A stretch of 64,000 bases of DNA from Ancylostoma caninum (Eukaryota > Nematoda > Chromadorea > Rhabditida > Ancylostomatidae): NCBI GenBank assembly GCA_037903475.1, contig JBAJFG010000433.1, forward strand, positions 682,001 through 746,000. Reading direction: 5' to 3'. The notes under the pieces were generated by a model. That model worked only from the letters and a program-made list of their open reading frames with translations, was not told the DNA's origin and made no database searches. This document shows, one piece after another, positions 48,901-52,236 of this stretch. Position 1 is the stretch's first letter. Every line of letters begins with the position of its first letter. The position numbers and the translations under genes are program-made.

Positions 48901-50319
48901 ATTTGAACTCAATCTACAGAACAGAATGCTGTTCCAGAGCTGCTGTAGATCTAGAATGCCGGGTCATTTCGTCTACGCTTTGGGTATCTAAGGTCAGGTG
49001 TAGTAGTTTGCGGGTTGATCAAAGTGCTTGACAGCTGGAACCCTTCCATTAGAAGATTTGGTCGAAATTCCGGCAAGGAGGTCACAGCTCTTAACGACGA
49101 GGGGACAACTTAAGAACACTAAAAAGGAGCCAGCGAAGGTGTGAATCTCTGCAGATTTTTTTCTGAAATTCTCCCTGAAAAACAACATACTGATCGTAAA
49201 AATTTTAACTTTGTATTTTTTTGAATATTTGGGCATCAAATAAACTGCATCTCAACACCGAAGTTATTTTTTCGAAAGTAGATAAAACACTGAAGTTTAG
49301 AATCCTAGGTTGTATTAAAGGCAGCACCTGCTCAAATCTTCGTTTTCGAGATTTTGCTGAATTTTGAAGTTTCGAGGGACCTGGAACTCATATCCAACAG
49401 TGAAACAGCCCGAAAAATACGAAAATTTCACGAAGTCTTGGAGCTGTTTCCCCTGAGACTAAGCGCTCTCTGTTTGACACTCAAGGCTCCGCCATTTGAA
49501 GCGCACACACGCTTGTACCCAGCGACCGCCGCCTGTGTGCGCTGGCGAATGCAAGGCTGCTGTATTCGCGATGTTACCGACTTCTGGTATTCCTCGCAGG
49601 TAAGTCACGATTATTTGTGATTGTTGAACCCTTGTGATGTGATAAGAGTGTGTTCTACTATTTATGATCTAACTTGGAGTCGAGGATTTCGACGGGTGCT
49701 GTCTTTAAGGAAGTACCTGATGAGCTAACTCATGAGCTATAATTGTTAGTTGTCTAGATGAGTCCCCTGGTTCAGGCAGACCATCAGCTAACAATAACCC
49801 TTCCCTAAAACAGTTTTCGTTAGAATATTGGTTTCATATTTTGTTTTGGCACATTTTTAGAACGAAGGCACCTGAAAGTTATTAGGCCCCAATTCTCCAT
49901 GGCTCCAGCAGAGAAGTCCGGCAACGCAACCAGATCTGAATGTCTGAATTTAGCAAGTAATAGAGATGGGTTCCGCAAGATCGGAGCTCGTGTCGAGACG
50001 TGTATATGTGAAACTAAAATGCACATCATCTGGAAAAATATTTAGTGGCAATCACCTACAAGCGGGGCGAAGTGATATCAGTATGATGCGTCTTAAAAGT
50101 ATAAATCCACTCTAATTTAACTGATGTTTCGGCTCTATTCAAGGAAAGGAGTGCATAGTTTTGGATCCTTGACATTGCAAGAGGTGCATGCCATGGCACA
50201 ACATGCTTTGGTTTTACAACTTACCTAGAACCTTTTCCACTGGAAATTTTTGTTTATATTGAATGTAAATCCGCTTGATGACTTTGAACACACTTCTCAC
50301 GTCCATTAACGGACCACAG
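9846..50319 (-). CDS. M1-family zinc aminopeptidase gene (partial, 10 exons placed)
   Basis: M1 metallopeptidases (gluzincins; aminopeptidase N/ERAP type) remove N-terminal residues from peptides. Ten minus-strand exons join in one frame: 50319-50225, 49935-49872, 49804-49717, 41320-41204, 41153-40956, 26608-26453, 26400-26279, 26223-26153, 19253-19117 and 9962-9846. In order they carry the pre-GAMEN segment, GAMEN, HELAH, WLNEGF (the zinc-site Glu exactly 18 residues after HEXXH), [10 protein letters not shown] with the catalytic tyrosine, and the start of the ERAP1-like C-terminal domain. Introns are either 50-290 bp or 6.9-14.3 kb. The N-terminal beta domain and about half of the C-terminal domain are not seen. 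All visible catalytic residues are intact and no stop interrupts the exons, so the gene appears functional. Which aminopeptidase it is (secreted, membrane or cytosolic) cannot be told without the N-terminus. Confidence 0.9.
10000..13508. other. Intron of the M1 gene without recognisable genes
   Basis: This is the downstream part of the 9.15-kb intron. It holds an 11-bp-arm hairpin at 11040-11067 (CCAATCCAGCG, 6-base loop), a diverged tandem duplication at about 11880-12340, and otherwise AT-rich sequence. No coding exon stands out on either strand. Confidence 0.5.
11880..12345. repeat. Diverged tandem duplication, ~230-bp period
   Basis: The words 'ggttctgctt/c', 'agagcaggac', 'aaggaaaattg..gatgaa' and 'gcacttaagg/gcacttatcg' appear in the same order in about 11945-12115 and again in 12178-12345. 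The copies have many substitutions, so the duplication is old. Confidence 0.45.
13509..13528. repeat. Target-site duplication, left copy
   Basis: The 20-base word CGAGAATCTCGAGAGATAAT at 13509-13528 is repeated without mismatch at 16831-16850. The pair brackets the RTE element exactly, which marks a single retrotransposition event and gives its boundaries. Confidence 0.9.
13529..16830 (-). mobile_element. Full-length RTE-clade non-LTR retrotransposon (3.3 kb)
   Basis: The element is bounded by a perfect 20-bp target-site duplication. On the minus strand it has a GC-rich 5' leader of about 235 bases with small hairpins (for example CGCTC/GAGCG near 16812-16818), one long ORF, and almost no 3' UTR: the stop codon is followed directly by a GAA-repeat tail. 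Overall size, single ORF, apurinic-like endonuclease plus reverse transcriptase and microsatellite tail are typical of RTE elements. An intact ORF and identical duplications suggest a recent, possibly still active insertion. It sits in an intron of the M1 gene, in the gene's own orientation. Confidence 0.93.
13548..16595 (-). CDS. RTE endonuclease-reverse transcriptase polyprotein (1015 aa)
   Basis: This protein nicks target DNA and copies the element RNA by target-primed reverse transcription. Residues about 75-312 form an exonuclease-endonuclease-phosphatase fold: FNIGTLTG near 79, LQETRW with catalytic Glu near 107, GDFNGH near 211-216, EIDH near 277-280 and QHRPL near 305. Residues about 545-800 are the reverse transcriptase: GPDGIP near 545, [10 protein letters not shown] with the first catalytic Asp near 670, [13 protein letters not shown] near 726 and YADD at about 759-762. 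A C-terminal region with [10 protein letters not shown] near 935 ends the protein. All catalytic motifs are present and there is no internal stop. The first in-frame ATG at 16595 is assumed as start. Confidence 0.92.
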   Translation of the reverse strand: MTKATSSSSFFQRQAQVDRPADGDQCHINMIGSMWNRVKARTSPGSDLQEARPPPVVKKRGLPRGERPRLKTLVRVGSFNIGTLTGKTREIADFMKRRRIHVLCLQETRWKGSKAREIGDGIKLFYHGLETRRNGVAIAVCGPLKEHVSSVNRISDRIISLRIATEDGFWTVVSVYAPQCGCTEADKVAFYDELDDVIRSAPESDYVTIAGDFNGHVGKDRKGFERVHGGRGFGRRNPEGERIIELAEAHDLAIASTFFIKRESQKVTYCSGGRQSEIDHILVRRHSLKTIKNVKAIPGEEIAGQHRPLLADVCMTLPKQTKARVEPRIRWWKLADGTQKTLREKILAVGLPDPCGSIDSVWASAANTILTCARETLGETRGGRRGDKATWFWNEDLQKIVKAKKDAYKAWQKTKSLSALMEYKLRKKEAKAAVARAKNAAMDDLYDKLESPQAEKHVFRLAKARHRASLDVTEIRAVKSEAGEVLRDPVAVKERWRAYFAQLLNKEFPRKEKIPAEPVAGPTQPWTIEEVRKAIKKMKVSKASGPDGIPVEAWRSLGEPGLQWLTKFFNNITRSAKIPEAWRDSIIVPIFKRKGDVMDCANYRGIKLIAHTMKIYERLLDVRLRDMVEIAQDQFGFVPERSTVDAIFIARQVMEKYREKNKPCHIAFLDLEKAYDRLPRAVLWEVMRERGIPEYMVRAVQVMYDGSTARVRTSHGTTSKFDITVGVHQGSALSPFLFIMTLDTVVKHLLEGPPYTLLYADDVALIADSRAELQLKIQKWQSALADAGLRLNLKKTEVMSSTQEEDVVSDANGIAFTQAKEFQYLGSVLSADGTVDAAVRGRIACAWLKWRESTGILCDRRCSRVLKGKIYRTVVRPAMMYGGECWPLSKTHERMLNTAEMRMLRWACGLTRYDKVRNEDIRTMMQTAPIQLKMRAQRLRWFGHVMRRSLQHPTRQALEMEVTGKRPRGAPKKRWKDAVGKDMKEVGVTKDDAQDRDLWRRRTKIADPANARDRR
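16831..16850. repeat. Target-site duplication, right copy
   Basis: This is an exact copy of the 20-base word at 13509-13528, directly abutting the 5' end of the RTE element. Confidence 0.9.
17867..18402. mobile_element. Tc1/mariner-type TIR element, 536 bp, non-autonomous
   Basis: The ends are terminal inverted repeats of about 28 bases, CAATACCGGCCAAAATTATA at the left and its near reverse complement (TATAATTTTGGCCGGTACTG) at the right, flanked on both sides by TA. The interior has a long minus-strand open frame (17957-18451) that overruns the right end and shows no transposase motif, so the element is probably a MITE-like derivative mobilised in trans. Confidence 0.75.
19117..19253 (-). 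CDS. M1 aminopeptidase exon ([15 protein letters not shown] segment)
   Basis: This exon is flanked by 'catttacag' and 'gtaagt'. It encodes [19 protein letters not shown] followed by [14 protein letters not shown], the conserved 'N....G.FRVNYD..NW' stretch of M1 enzymes between the third and fourth domains. It starts two bases into a codon, which fits the G left by the exon at 26223-26153. Confidence 0.9.
19984..21331. mobile_element. Tc1-type TIR element (1.35 kb) with a nested MITE
   Basis: The 21-base inverted termini CAGGGTGCGGCAAAAGTATTG (19984-20004) and its exact reverse complement (21311-21331) are flanked by TA on both sides. Without the MITE at 20629-21047 the element is about 930 bp. 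I see no transposase motif, so it is probably a deleted or non-autonomous copy. It lies in an M1 intron. Confidence 0.8.
20633..21043. mobile_element. TTAA-flanked MITE, GTCGAAA subfamily, copy 1
   Basis: The element begins AGGCAGCACCCGTCGAAA and ends with the matching inverted sequence TTTCGACTGGTGCTGCCT, and TTAA flanks it on both sides (20629-20632 and 21044-21047). TTAA duplication is the signature of piggyBac-type insertion, though the ends do not resemble canonical piggyBac termini that I know. A GC-rich core ('gcgcggacgagtattccgg') is shared with the copies at 30.7 and 59.9 kb. It is inserted inside the Tc1-type element, so it is the younger of the two. Confidence 0.8.
21334..23302. 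other. Intronic sequence without recognisable genes
   Basis: Apart from the dispersed repeat at 21378-21460, no gene is visible. The interval 22440-22800 is moderately GC-rich, with open frames on both strands and a repeat-like look, but I cannot name a family. Confidence 0.4.
21378..21460 (+). repeat. Dispersed repeat with CA tail, copy 1 of 3
   Basis: The segment reading 'cgatgcgctgaacacgatgg', then a variable part with 'agctggttttcttgcacacacac', is repeated at 24751-24835 and, inverted, at 36010-36095. All three end in a short CA-rich tract. The (CA)n end suggests a retroposed or microsatellite-tailed repeat. Confidence 0.6.
23303..24196 (-). mobile_element. mariner element, 894 bp, decayed transposase
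   Basis: The termini TTAGGGTGGTCAGAAAGTCT (left) and its near-perfect reverse complement (right) are flanked by TA dinucleotides. Length and TIRs fit mariner. Minus-strand frames at 23438-23900 retain pieces of a mariner transposase, including an HGDARPHFA segment corresponding to the second catalytic Asp region, but in several frames. It is homologous over its length to 52990-53878. No functional transposase is encoded. Confidence 0.8.
24200..26150. other. Intronic sequence without recognisable genes
   Basis: This is intron of the M1 gene. It contains copy 2 of the CA-tailed repeat (24751-24835) immediately after a 12-bp-arm palindrome at 24720-24744 (GTTCAGACATT, 1-base centre). I see no exons. 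Confidence 0.4.
24751..24835 (+). repeat. Dispersed repeat with CA tail, copy 2 of 3
   Basis: This segment matches 21378-21460 at about four bases in five, including 'gatgcgctgaacacgatggt' and 'agctggttctcttgcacacacacgcacac'. It directly follows the small palindrome at 24720-24744. Confidence 0.6.
26153..26223 (-). CDS. M1 aminopeptidase exon (YKWDVPLFY segment)
   Basis: The exon lies between 'gcttacag' and 'gtgagg'. It encodes [23 protein letters not shown], matching the 'W.IPL.Y......' strand of the M1 third domain. One base at the start completes the Gly codon of the previous exon and one base at the end begins the next codon. Confidence 0.88.
26279..26400 (-). CDS. M1 aminopeptidase exon (MGYPLVTL segment)
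   Basis: The exon is preceded by 'ctactgcag' and followed by 'gtaagc'. It encodes [20 protein letters not shown] followed by QRYF, the hallmark 'W..Q.GYP.V.V......+.QQRF' stretch that follows the catalytic domain. It is 40 codons plus two bases. Confidence 0.92.
26453..26608 (-). CDS. M1 aminopeptidase exon ([11 protein letters not shown] segment)
   Basis: This exon of 52 codons in phase 0 encodes [20 protein letters not shown], the end of the thermolysin-like domain (compare 'YL..H.Y.NA...DLW.AL'). A Ser/Gly/Gln-rich insert ([15 protein letters not shown]) precedes [12 protein letters not shown]. It is separated from the upstream exon by a 14.3-kb intron. Confidence 0.92.
27115..27421 (+). 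CDS. Unrecognised plus-strand exon nested in the M1 intron
   Basis: The exon ends at a strong donor ('aag|gtaagg', 27421) and may start at a 'gttcag' acceptor (27114). The frame encodes an acidic stretch ([20 protein letters not shown]) between hydrophobic parts ([11 protein letters not shown] before, [12 protein letters not shown] after). It looks like genuine protein-coding sequence, but I know no matching family. The upstream exons or start are not identified. It could also be a domesticated or captured fragment. Confidence 0.5.
27586..27774 (+). CDS. Unrecognised plus-strand terminal exon, partner of 27115-27421
   Basis: After a 164-bp intron with acceptor 'cttgcag', this frame continues in phase 0 and runs to a TAA at 27772-27774. 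It contains [20 protein letters not shown] and ends with CCLRN. The matching phase and good splice signals support a two-exon 3' end of a gene nested, on the opposite strand, in the largest M1 intron. Confidence 0.5.
   Translation, partial: NLDIQISISGVRTAKGVVEPEYREEKEALLYLTRCLEVFLENVEMYAVDKKRALIMQCCLRN
27800..28490. repeat. Locally duplicated blocks
   Basis: Two pairs of direct repeats are visible. 'catcatctacatggcgaagggttcgatccctaccgaggctaaaatttttgc'-like sequence near 27805 recurs near 27960. 'aggactttcagtacggacgtgcgaaaattt' near 28090 recurs near 28450. The first contains a word resembling a tRNA B box (GGTTCGATCC) but no tRNA fold. I take this as an old tandem or segmental duplication of a repeat. 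Confidence 0.45.
28557..31830 (+). pseudogene. Decayed CR1-like non-LTR retrotransposon
   Basis: The pieces occur in the expected order on the plus strand. An ORF1-like segment (28647-28950) has [11 protein letters not shown] and YRLGIP and is cut by a TAA, after which similar coding continues. An endonuclease domain (29275-30041) has [31 protein letters not shown] and SSDHSVV, with a frameshift near 29460. Linker frames run to about 30600. The C-terminal part of the reverse transcriptase (31200-31826) has [15 protein letters not shown] and [15 protein letters not shown]. The catalytic core with the YADD region is deleted. A MITE interrupts it at 30655-31085. Several stops and frameshifts make it non-functional. 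The assignment to CR1 rather than another LINE clade rests on general motif resemblance. Confidence 0.75.
30659..31081. mobile_element. TTAA-flanked MITE, CACGGAAATT subfamily, copy 2
   Basis: The ends AGGCAGCACTCACGGAAATT and the inverted AATTTCCGTGAGTGCTGCCT are flanked by TTAA at 30655-30658 and 31082-31085. The interior shares blocks with the copy at 59861-60270 over nearly its entire length. It is inserted in the CR1-like element. Confidence 0.85.
32285..32405. repeat. (GAAT)n microsatellite, about 30 units
   Basis: GAAT repeats run uninterrupted except for a GAAG and a GATT variant. The minus-strand frame through it (FIHS repeats) is not a gene. It lies between the CR1-like relic and an RTE fragment and could be the 3' tail of an upstream retroelement. 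Confidence 0.9.
32420..33240 (+). pseudogene. RTE reverse-transcriptase fragment, frameshifted
   Basis: Plus-strand pieces in changing frames read as the middle of an RTE reverse transcriptase: [37 protein letters not shown] and, after a shift, [14 protein letters not shown]; then [22 protein letters not shown], and [20 protein letters not shown] followed by [10 protein letters not shown]. The YADD box has become YLNADD by insertion. A poly-C run at about 33019-33031 adds a frameshift. Both ends are truncated. Confidence 0.8.
33250..34721. other. No recognisable gene
   Basis: AT-rich sequence. 'tatcaaaaagttcccggccggg' near 33727 looks like one end of a Tc1/mariner element, but I find no partner. 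The open frame 34312-34767 has no motif before the RTE fragment that starts near 34722. Confidence 0.4.
34722..34988 (+). pseudogene. RTE 3'-end fragment (solo C-terminus with tail)
   Basis: The plus strand encodes [17 protein letters not shown], a stop, then [20 protein letters not shown] and a frameshifted remainder. It ends in 'ggaagaagaag', the GAA-type tail also seen on the full-length RTE. It is a heavily 5'-truncated insertion of a related but distinct RTE family. Confidence 0.75.
35230..35992 (-). pseudogene. Penelope-like element: endonuclease end and 3' region
   Basis: The minus-strand frame at 35992-35798 contains [12 protein letters not shown] and [12 protein letters not shown] followed by INNKNEC, the C-terminal half of a Penelope-type GIY-YIG endonuclease. 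Downstream (35230-35560) are segments such as 'acgtttcgacgagaaccatcttcttcagag' and 'tttcggcgacgaacgccttcgtcag', a style of sequence common at Penelope-element 3' ends in my recollection. 35235-35318 is repeated at 5877-5955. Confidence 0.6.
36010..36095 (-). repeat. Dispersed repeat with CA tail, copy 3 of 3 (inverted)
   Basis: On the minus strand this reads 'caacgcgctgaacacaatgg ... ggctggttttcgtgcacacacaca', homologous to 21378-21460 and 24751-24835. Confidence 0.55.
36180..36330 (-). repeat. 59-bp minisatellite, two to three units (inverted)
   Basis: Read on the minus strand the unit is GGACCCGACTCCAGGCGCTT CCCCGCTTTTGGACGCCGGC GCACC.. with TATCAC, the same 59-base unit that opens the array at 43446. 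It joins the 3' side of the Penelope-type reverse transcriptase fragment, inside its open frame. Confidence 0.7.
36331..37305 (-). pseudogene. Penelope-like reverse transcriptase fragment
   Basis: Minus-strand frames carry, in order, LVKTHKIS (RT1 'K.HK'), [20 protein letters not shown] (RT2), [16 protein letters not shown] (RT3 with its Asp), a frameshift near 36830-36918, then [11 protein letters not shown] (the catalytic box, here YIDD) and [17 protein letters not shown]. This order and the YIDD box fit Penelope-like elements, which encode an RT linked to a GIY-YIG nuclease and relate to telomerase. The 5' end stops at a 28-bp palindrome. It is broken by a frameshift and minisatellite sequence. 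Confidence 0.8.
37273..37333. repeat. Perfect 28-bp palindrome with 5-base spacer
   Basis: The arms 37273-37300 and 37306-37333 are exact reverse complements around CTTGA. The left arm is the first coding part of the Penelope RT fragment (its minus strand gives the LVKTHK region), so the right side is an inverted duplicate of RT sequence. Beyond it another Penelope copy begins. Confidence 0.95.
37413..38440 (-). pseudogene. Second Penelope-like RT copy, diverged and broken
   Basis: The minus-strand frame 37757-37413 has [20 protein letters not shown] and ILEENGY, aligning with the segment after the YIDD box of the neighbouring copy ([19 protein letters not shown]). At 38330-38055 the frame has [19 protein letters not shown], the RT3 motif. 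Frames change several times between these blocks, so it is a relic of a different Penelope lineage lying head to tail with the first. Confidence 0.7.
38441..40228. other. No recognisable gene
   Basis: AT-rich intronic sequence with scattered open frames lacking motifs. A diverged repeated motif with 'ggcagc' words is visible at 38580-38760, but I could not define a unit. Confidence 0.35.
40229..40331. repeat. Tandem duplication, 58-bp period
   Basis: 'cataaattatcgaaatttcg' through 'cggcaagtaaa' at 40229-40273 is repeated with four changes at 40287-40331. Confidence 0.8.
40453..40822. repeat. 20-bp direct repeats 350 bp apart
   Basis: ATATGAAGAAGGCGCTCTGA occurs at 40453-40472 and exactly again at 40803-40822. 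The enclosed sequence has no gene that I recognise. It could be a target duplication around an unidentified insertion, or a segmental duplication. Confidence 0.5.
40956..41153 (-). CDS. M1 aminopeptidase exon (catalytic tyrosine segment)
   Basis: This exon of 66 whole codons lies between 'gattgcag' and 'gtgagt'. It encodes [20 protein letters not shown] followed by [20 protein letters not shown]. The Tyr of ISY corresponds to the transition-state-stabilising tyrosine of M1 enzymes. Only a 50-bp intron separates it from the exon at 41320-41204. Confidence 0.95.
41204..41320 (-). CDS. M1 aminopeptidase exon (zinc-ligand glutamate)
   Basis: This exon of 39 whole codons starts directly after 'aagtgttcag'. 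It encodes [20 protein letters not shown], continuing HELAHQ from the previous exon. The Glu of NEGF is the third zinc ligand, 18 residues after HEXXH. The donor is 'gtaagt'. Confidence 0.96.
41321..42985. other. Intronic sequence without recognisable genes
   Basis: Part of the 8.4-kb intron that splits the zinc site. The minus-strand open frame at 41634-42029 (131 codons) has no motif I know and lies beside an inverted repeat. Nothing else stands out. Confidence 0.4.
41601..41692. repeat. Inverted repeat, ~20-bp arms
   Basis: TGTGCTATAACTGCCGGTT (41601-41619) pairs with AACCGGCAGTTTATAGCACA (41673-41692) with a single-base bulge, leaving a loop of about 53 bases. This may be a short fold-back element. 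Confidence 0.65.
42990..43250 (+). repeat. Conserved left flank of the minisatellite element, copy A
   Basis: This sequence, including 'ctcctgagaagcccttgatc' and 'ggtggtagctttcccccat', is repeated at 56694-56915, in both cases shortly before a 50-bp minisatellite array. In this copy about 190 bases of other sequence lie between flank and array. Confidence 0.8.
43446..44040 (+). repeat. 59-bp to 50-bp minisatellite array A
   Basis: The array opens with about three 59-base units (GGACCCGACTCCAAGCGTTT CCCCACTTTTGGACGCCGGC GCACCCTTATCACGCCGTT) and continues with about eight 50-base units in which a 9-base block is missing (CACTTTGGGCGCCGGCGCAC CCTTATCACAGCAGTGGACC CGTCTCCCCC). All three plus frames stay open (about 195 codons each) because the unit has no stop and its length is not a multiple of three. 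This argues against coding. Confidence 0.9.
44041..44150 (+). repeat. Conserved right flank of the minisatellite element, copy A
   Basis: 'tgtaacggtggagtggtcgg', 'cactctaagccacgcc' and 'cacgtgacac..agtaagcacg' recur after array B (57637-57780). The last part also recurs near 54885-54930. The flank shows that array plus flank moved as one unit. Confidence 0.8.
44445..45060 (-). pseudogene. Penelope-like linker and GIY-YIG endonuclease fragment
   Basis: On the minus strand the frame reads [14 protein letters not shown], then CKTAGCRY (the conserved linker before the nuclease), then after stops [13 protein letters not shown], and [20 protein letters not shown] followed by [13 protein letters not shown]. 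The GIY-YIG core itself is eroded (stops near 44720-44790). It is a dead 3' part of a Penelope-like element, with minisatellite array A on its 3' side. Confidence 0.65.
45440..48050 (-). mobile_element. 5'-truncated RTE-type retrotransposon, second family
   Basis: Homology to RTE proteins begins at about 48047 in the middle of the endonuclease. Upstream codons of the same open frame are unrelated host sequence, so the 5' end is truncated, as is usual for LINEs. After the ORF end at 45462 the sequence runs 'aaggtgatcaaggtg', a short repeat tail. I could not define a target duplication. It lies in the 8.4-kb M1 intron, in sense orientation. Confidence 0.85.
45462..48047 (-). pseudogene. RTE endonuclease-reverse transcriptase, two nonsense codons
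   Basis: One frame covers the whole element but is interrupted by a TAG at 46086-46088 and a TGA at 45726-45728. The visible motifs are [18 protein letters not shown] and [11 protein letters not shown] (endonuclease), then [22 protein letters not shown] (first catalytic Asp), [14 protein letters not shown] and [10 protein letters not shown] (reverse transcriptase), and after the stops [16 protein letters not shown] and a basic C-terminus. No frameshift is seen, so decay has just begun. It differs from the element at 13.5 kb (FADD instead of YADD, other C-terminus). Confidence 0.88.
48250..48990 (-). other. Coding-like minus-strand stretch, unassigned
   Basis: Several overlapping minus frames look protein-like. 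One has [16 protein letters not shown] just before a GT donor-like 'gtgagtg' (48774). Another has [20 protein letters not shown]. The first resembles the C-terminal integrase region of BEL/Pao polyproteins, but this is only a resemblance. It may be retroelement debris or unknown exons. Confidence 0.25.
49319..49704. mobile_element. TTAA-flanked MITE, copy 3, at an M1 splice donor
   Basis: The ends AGGCAGCACCTG and CGGGTGCTGTCT are flanked by TTAA at 49315-49318 and 49705-49708. The right end shares 'gtcgaggatttcgac' with copy 1. On the gene strand the donor GT is at 49716-49715 and the flanking TTAA starts at intron base 9, so the whole intron beyond the first eight bases begins with MITE sequence. 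Confidence 0.8.
49717..49804 (-). CDS. M1 aminopeptidase exon (HEXXH zinc motif)
   Basis: The exon begins after 'ctgttttag' and ends exactly after HELAHQ at the donor 'gtactt'. It encodes [20 protein letters not shown] followed by IIAHELAHQ. The two His are zinc ligands and the Glu is the general base. Its first base completes the Arg codon of the GAMEN exon 67 bases upstream. Confidence 0.96.
49872..49935 (-). CDS. M1 aminopeptidase exon (GAMEN motif)
   Basis: The exon encodes [20 protein letters not shown], the exopeptidase signature GAMEN that binds the substrate N-terminus. The acceptor is 'acattcag'; an alternative acceptor eight bases upstream would break the phase with the preceding exon. 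The donor is 'gtgcct'. Confidence 0.95.
50225..50319 (-). CDS. M1 aminopeptidase exon (segment before GAMEN)
   Basis: The frame [20 protein letters not shown] followed by FPVEKVL fits the 'A......YE.YF...+P..K.DLVA' part of M1 proteins. It joins the GAMEN exon in phase across a 289-bp intron with donor 'gtaagt'. The 5' boundary is uncertain: acceptors at 50320 (used here) or 50328 are both possible. Confidence 0.75.
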
Positions 50320-50329
50320 CTGCACAGCT

Positions 50330-52236
50330 GCGGCCATCATCGGTCATCACATTGATTCCTTACCATGCATACTCGGTGTCGCCGTCAGCATGATTCAAAA
50401 TCAGCCACTTAAGGTGGACATGTCACATTGTGAGCAACTATTGGAGACAGCTATTAGTTGATGAAGCACATAGAAGGTACGCTGTTCTACAGCCGAACGA
50501 CCGAGCTACGGTGAGCACATTTCGAAGAAAGGAGATTTTGTTGAGGTGGCTACAAAATACTCTGGATGGCCGCATAAGCGAGCCTTGCGCAACGACCGCG
50601 CACTGCCTAACATTACGCTGTGTATTAGGTGTGAACATAAGTCCTTGCCCTTTTTTCGGATGCGTTTTTTGCACCATTTTGCCACCCCTCAGGAAGAAAT
50701 CATGTACGATTCGAAAGCGCTATTCTTCCTCTACAAGAATGTTGTGAAGGCTTTTCTTAAAAAGACAGTTTGCTCAAGATTTAAGCCTGCGGAGTGGAGC
50801 AACTAGTCAATAAAAAACGGCGCAACCGACAACCACCTATCCTGTCAAAAAACTAGCCAGGTGACCTGTACTGAGTATGAAAGAGACGTATTGCTTGAAA
50901 TGACTGCTCATCAGCGCTTTTCTAAGATCAAAGAAGACATACTCAGAGATTCCGGGACGGCGAACGCAGGCCGAACGCAGACCGAACACGTTTCAACAGC
51001 AGTTACACCGCGAGGTGAAAGCTTATTTTGTCGCCCCACGAGCTGCGTTCGCCCCTAGAAGGCTGTGTTTCGGGGACGATGAACTGGTTTGCATGTCTCA
51101 AACCTAAGATTGCAGCTCAATCTGGCCACAGGGCTGTGTTCGTACTGCAAACTTGGGTAAGTGGATGCTTACCCAAGCTCATCCAAAAATATTAATTATT
51201 GCACTGGGCCACGGTTTTACCCGAGCCTTGTCCAGCCTGAGTCCCGCTGGGTTCCCCTTGTCTCCTCCGGGGCGGAGACACGACCAAACTTTGATGCGCA
51301 ACCAGCGGCTTATGTACACTTCTCAGGGGGCGTGTCGCCACGTGGCAAGGAGCAGGCAGAACACAGGTTGAACTGCACCACAGTTCATCGGACAAAAACG
51401 CAGCCGAAAACGGGGTTTGCTGCTATTGGCAGACGGAATGCAGCAGTTTTTCCTCTTGCAGCAATGTCTGCCTTCCATTTCTTGGGGGTGGCTTGCCAGG
51501 TTGTGCTGCGTTTGCCTTATTCATTTATCTGAGTATTTGGTCTAGATGACACCAACCACTTCGACCAAAGAAATTTCCAACACGAAGAACCAGGAATTGC
51601 TCCAAAAGAATGGCATGGTCTAGATGGACATCATACTTTGCAAATCCACCAAATAACTGAAGTACTTTTGCTGAAAGAACCCAGTCGCGAGGGCCCAGTC
51701 ATCCTGCCCCGTGGTGACATCAGACCCCACTTTCTGAAAATTGTCAAACTGCCGCTACCACAGCTCTACTGAAGACGTTTTCTATGCGTTTATATTCTAC
51801 TGAGTTGACACGTTCAAACATGACAGTTGACATGGGATGCTTTCTGCTCCCTACCGGATACGAGGAGGTAATTAGGGTTTTCCCGAATTGGCGTTTTTCT
51901 TCTTAAGGCCAAAAATTGAATAATTCAACAGCACTGTGAAAGCGCTTGATGAAAGCAATGTAGAGGAAGAAAAGCGCTTTCTGAAAATATATTGCATATC
52001 AATGGTAATGAAAAATGGCGATGGAGAGAATCGTAACTGAAAAAAGAGCAAAGACTTATGTTAACACCTAATAATAACGTGCATGACTCTCAGGCTGCAA
52101 ACTCGGTGCTCACTTCAAGACCTCCTGGTACGCGACCAAATTCGCTTTACGAAAATCAATGCACTGGTCTTTCAGATGTTCTGATAACACCGCCATACTG
52201 GTAGCGCCCAGGTCATCTGACTAGAAGTTCTCCCAT
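50330..52236. other. No confidently recognised gene; N-terminal M1 exons not found
   Basis: I searched the minus strand by eye for the M1 N-terminal domain and found nothing convincing. Plus-strand frames at 50430-50806 and a GC-richer block at 51180-51530 have coding-like composition but no motif I can name. They may be old transposon pieces. Confidence 0.35.

Noticed and set aside
51153..51532. GC-richer overlapping ORFs as a gene
   Set aside because: Frames overlap on both strands without motifs or splice support; more consistent with an unidentified repeat.
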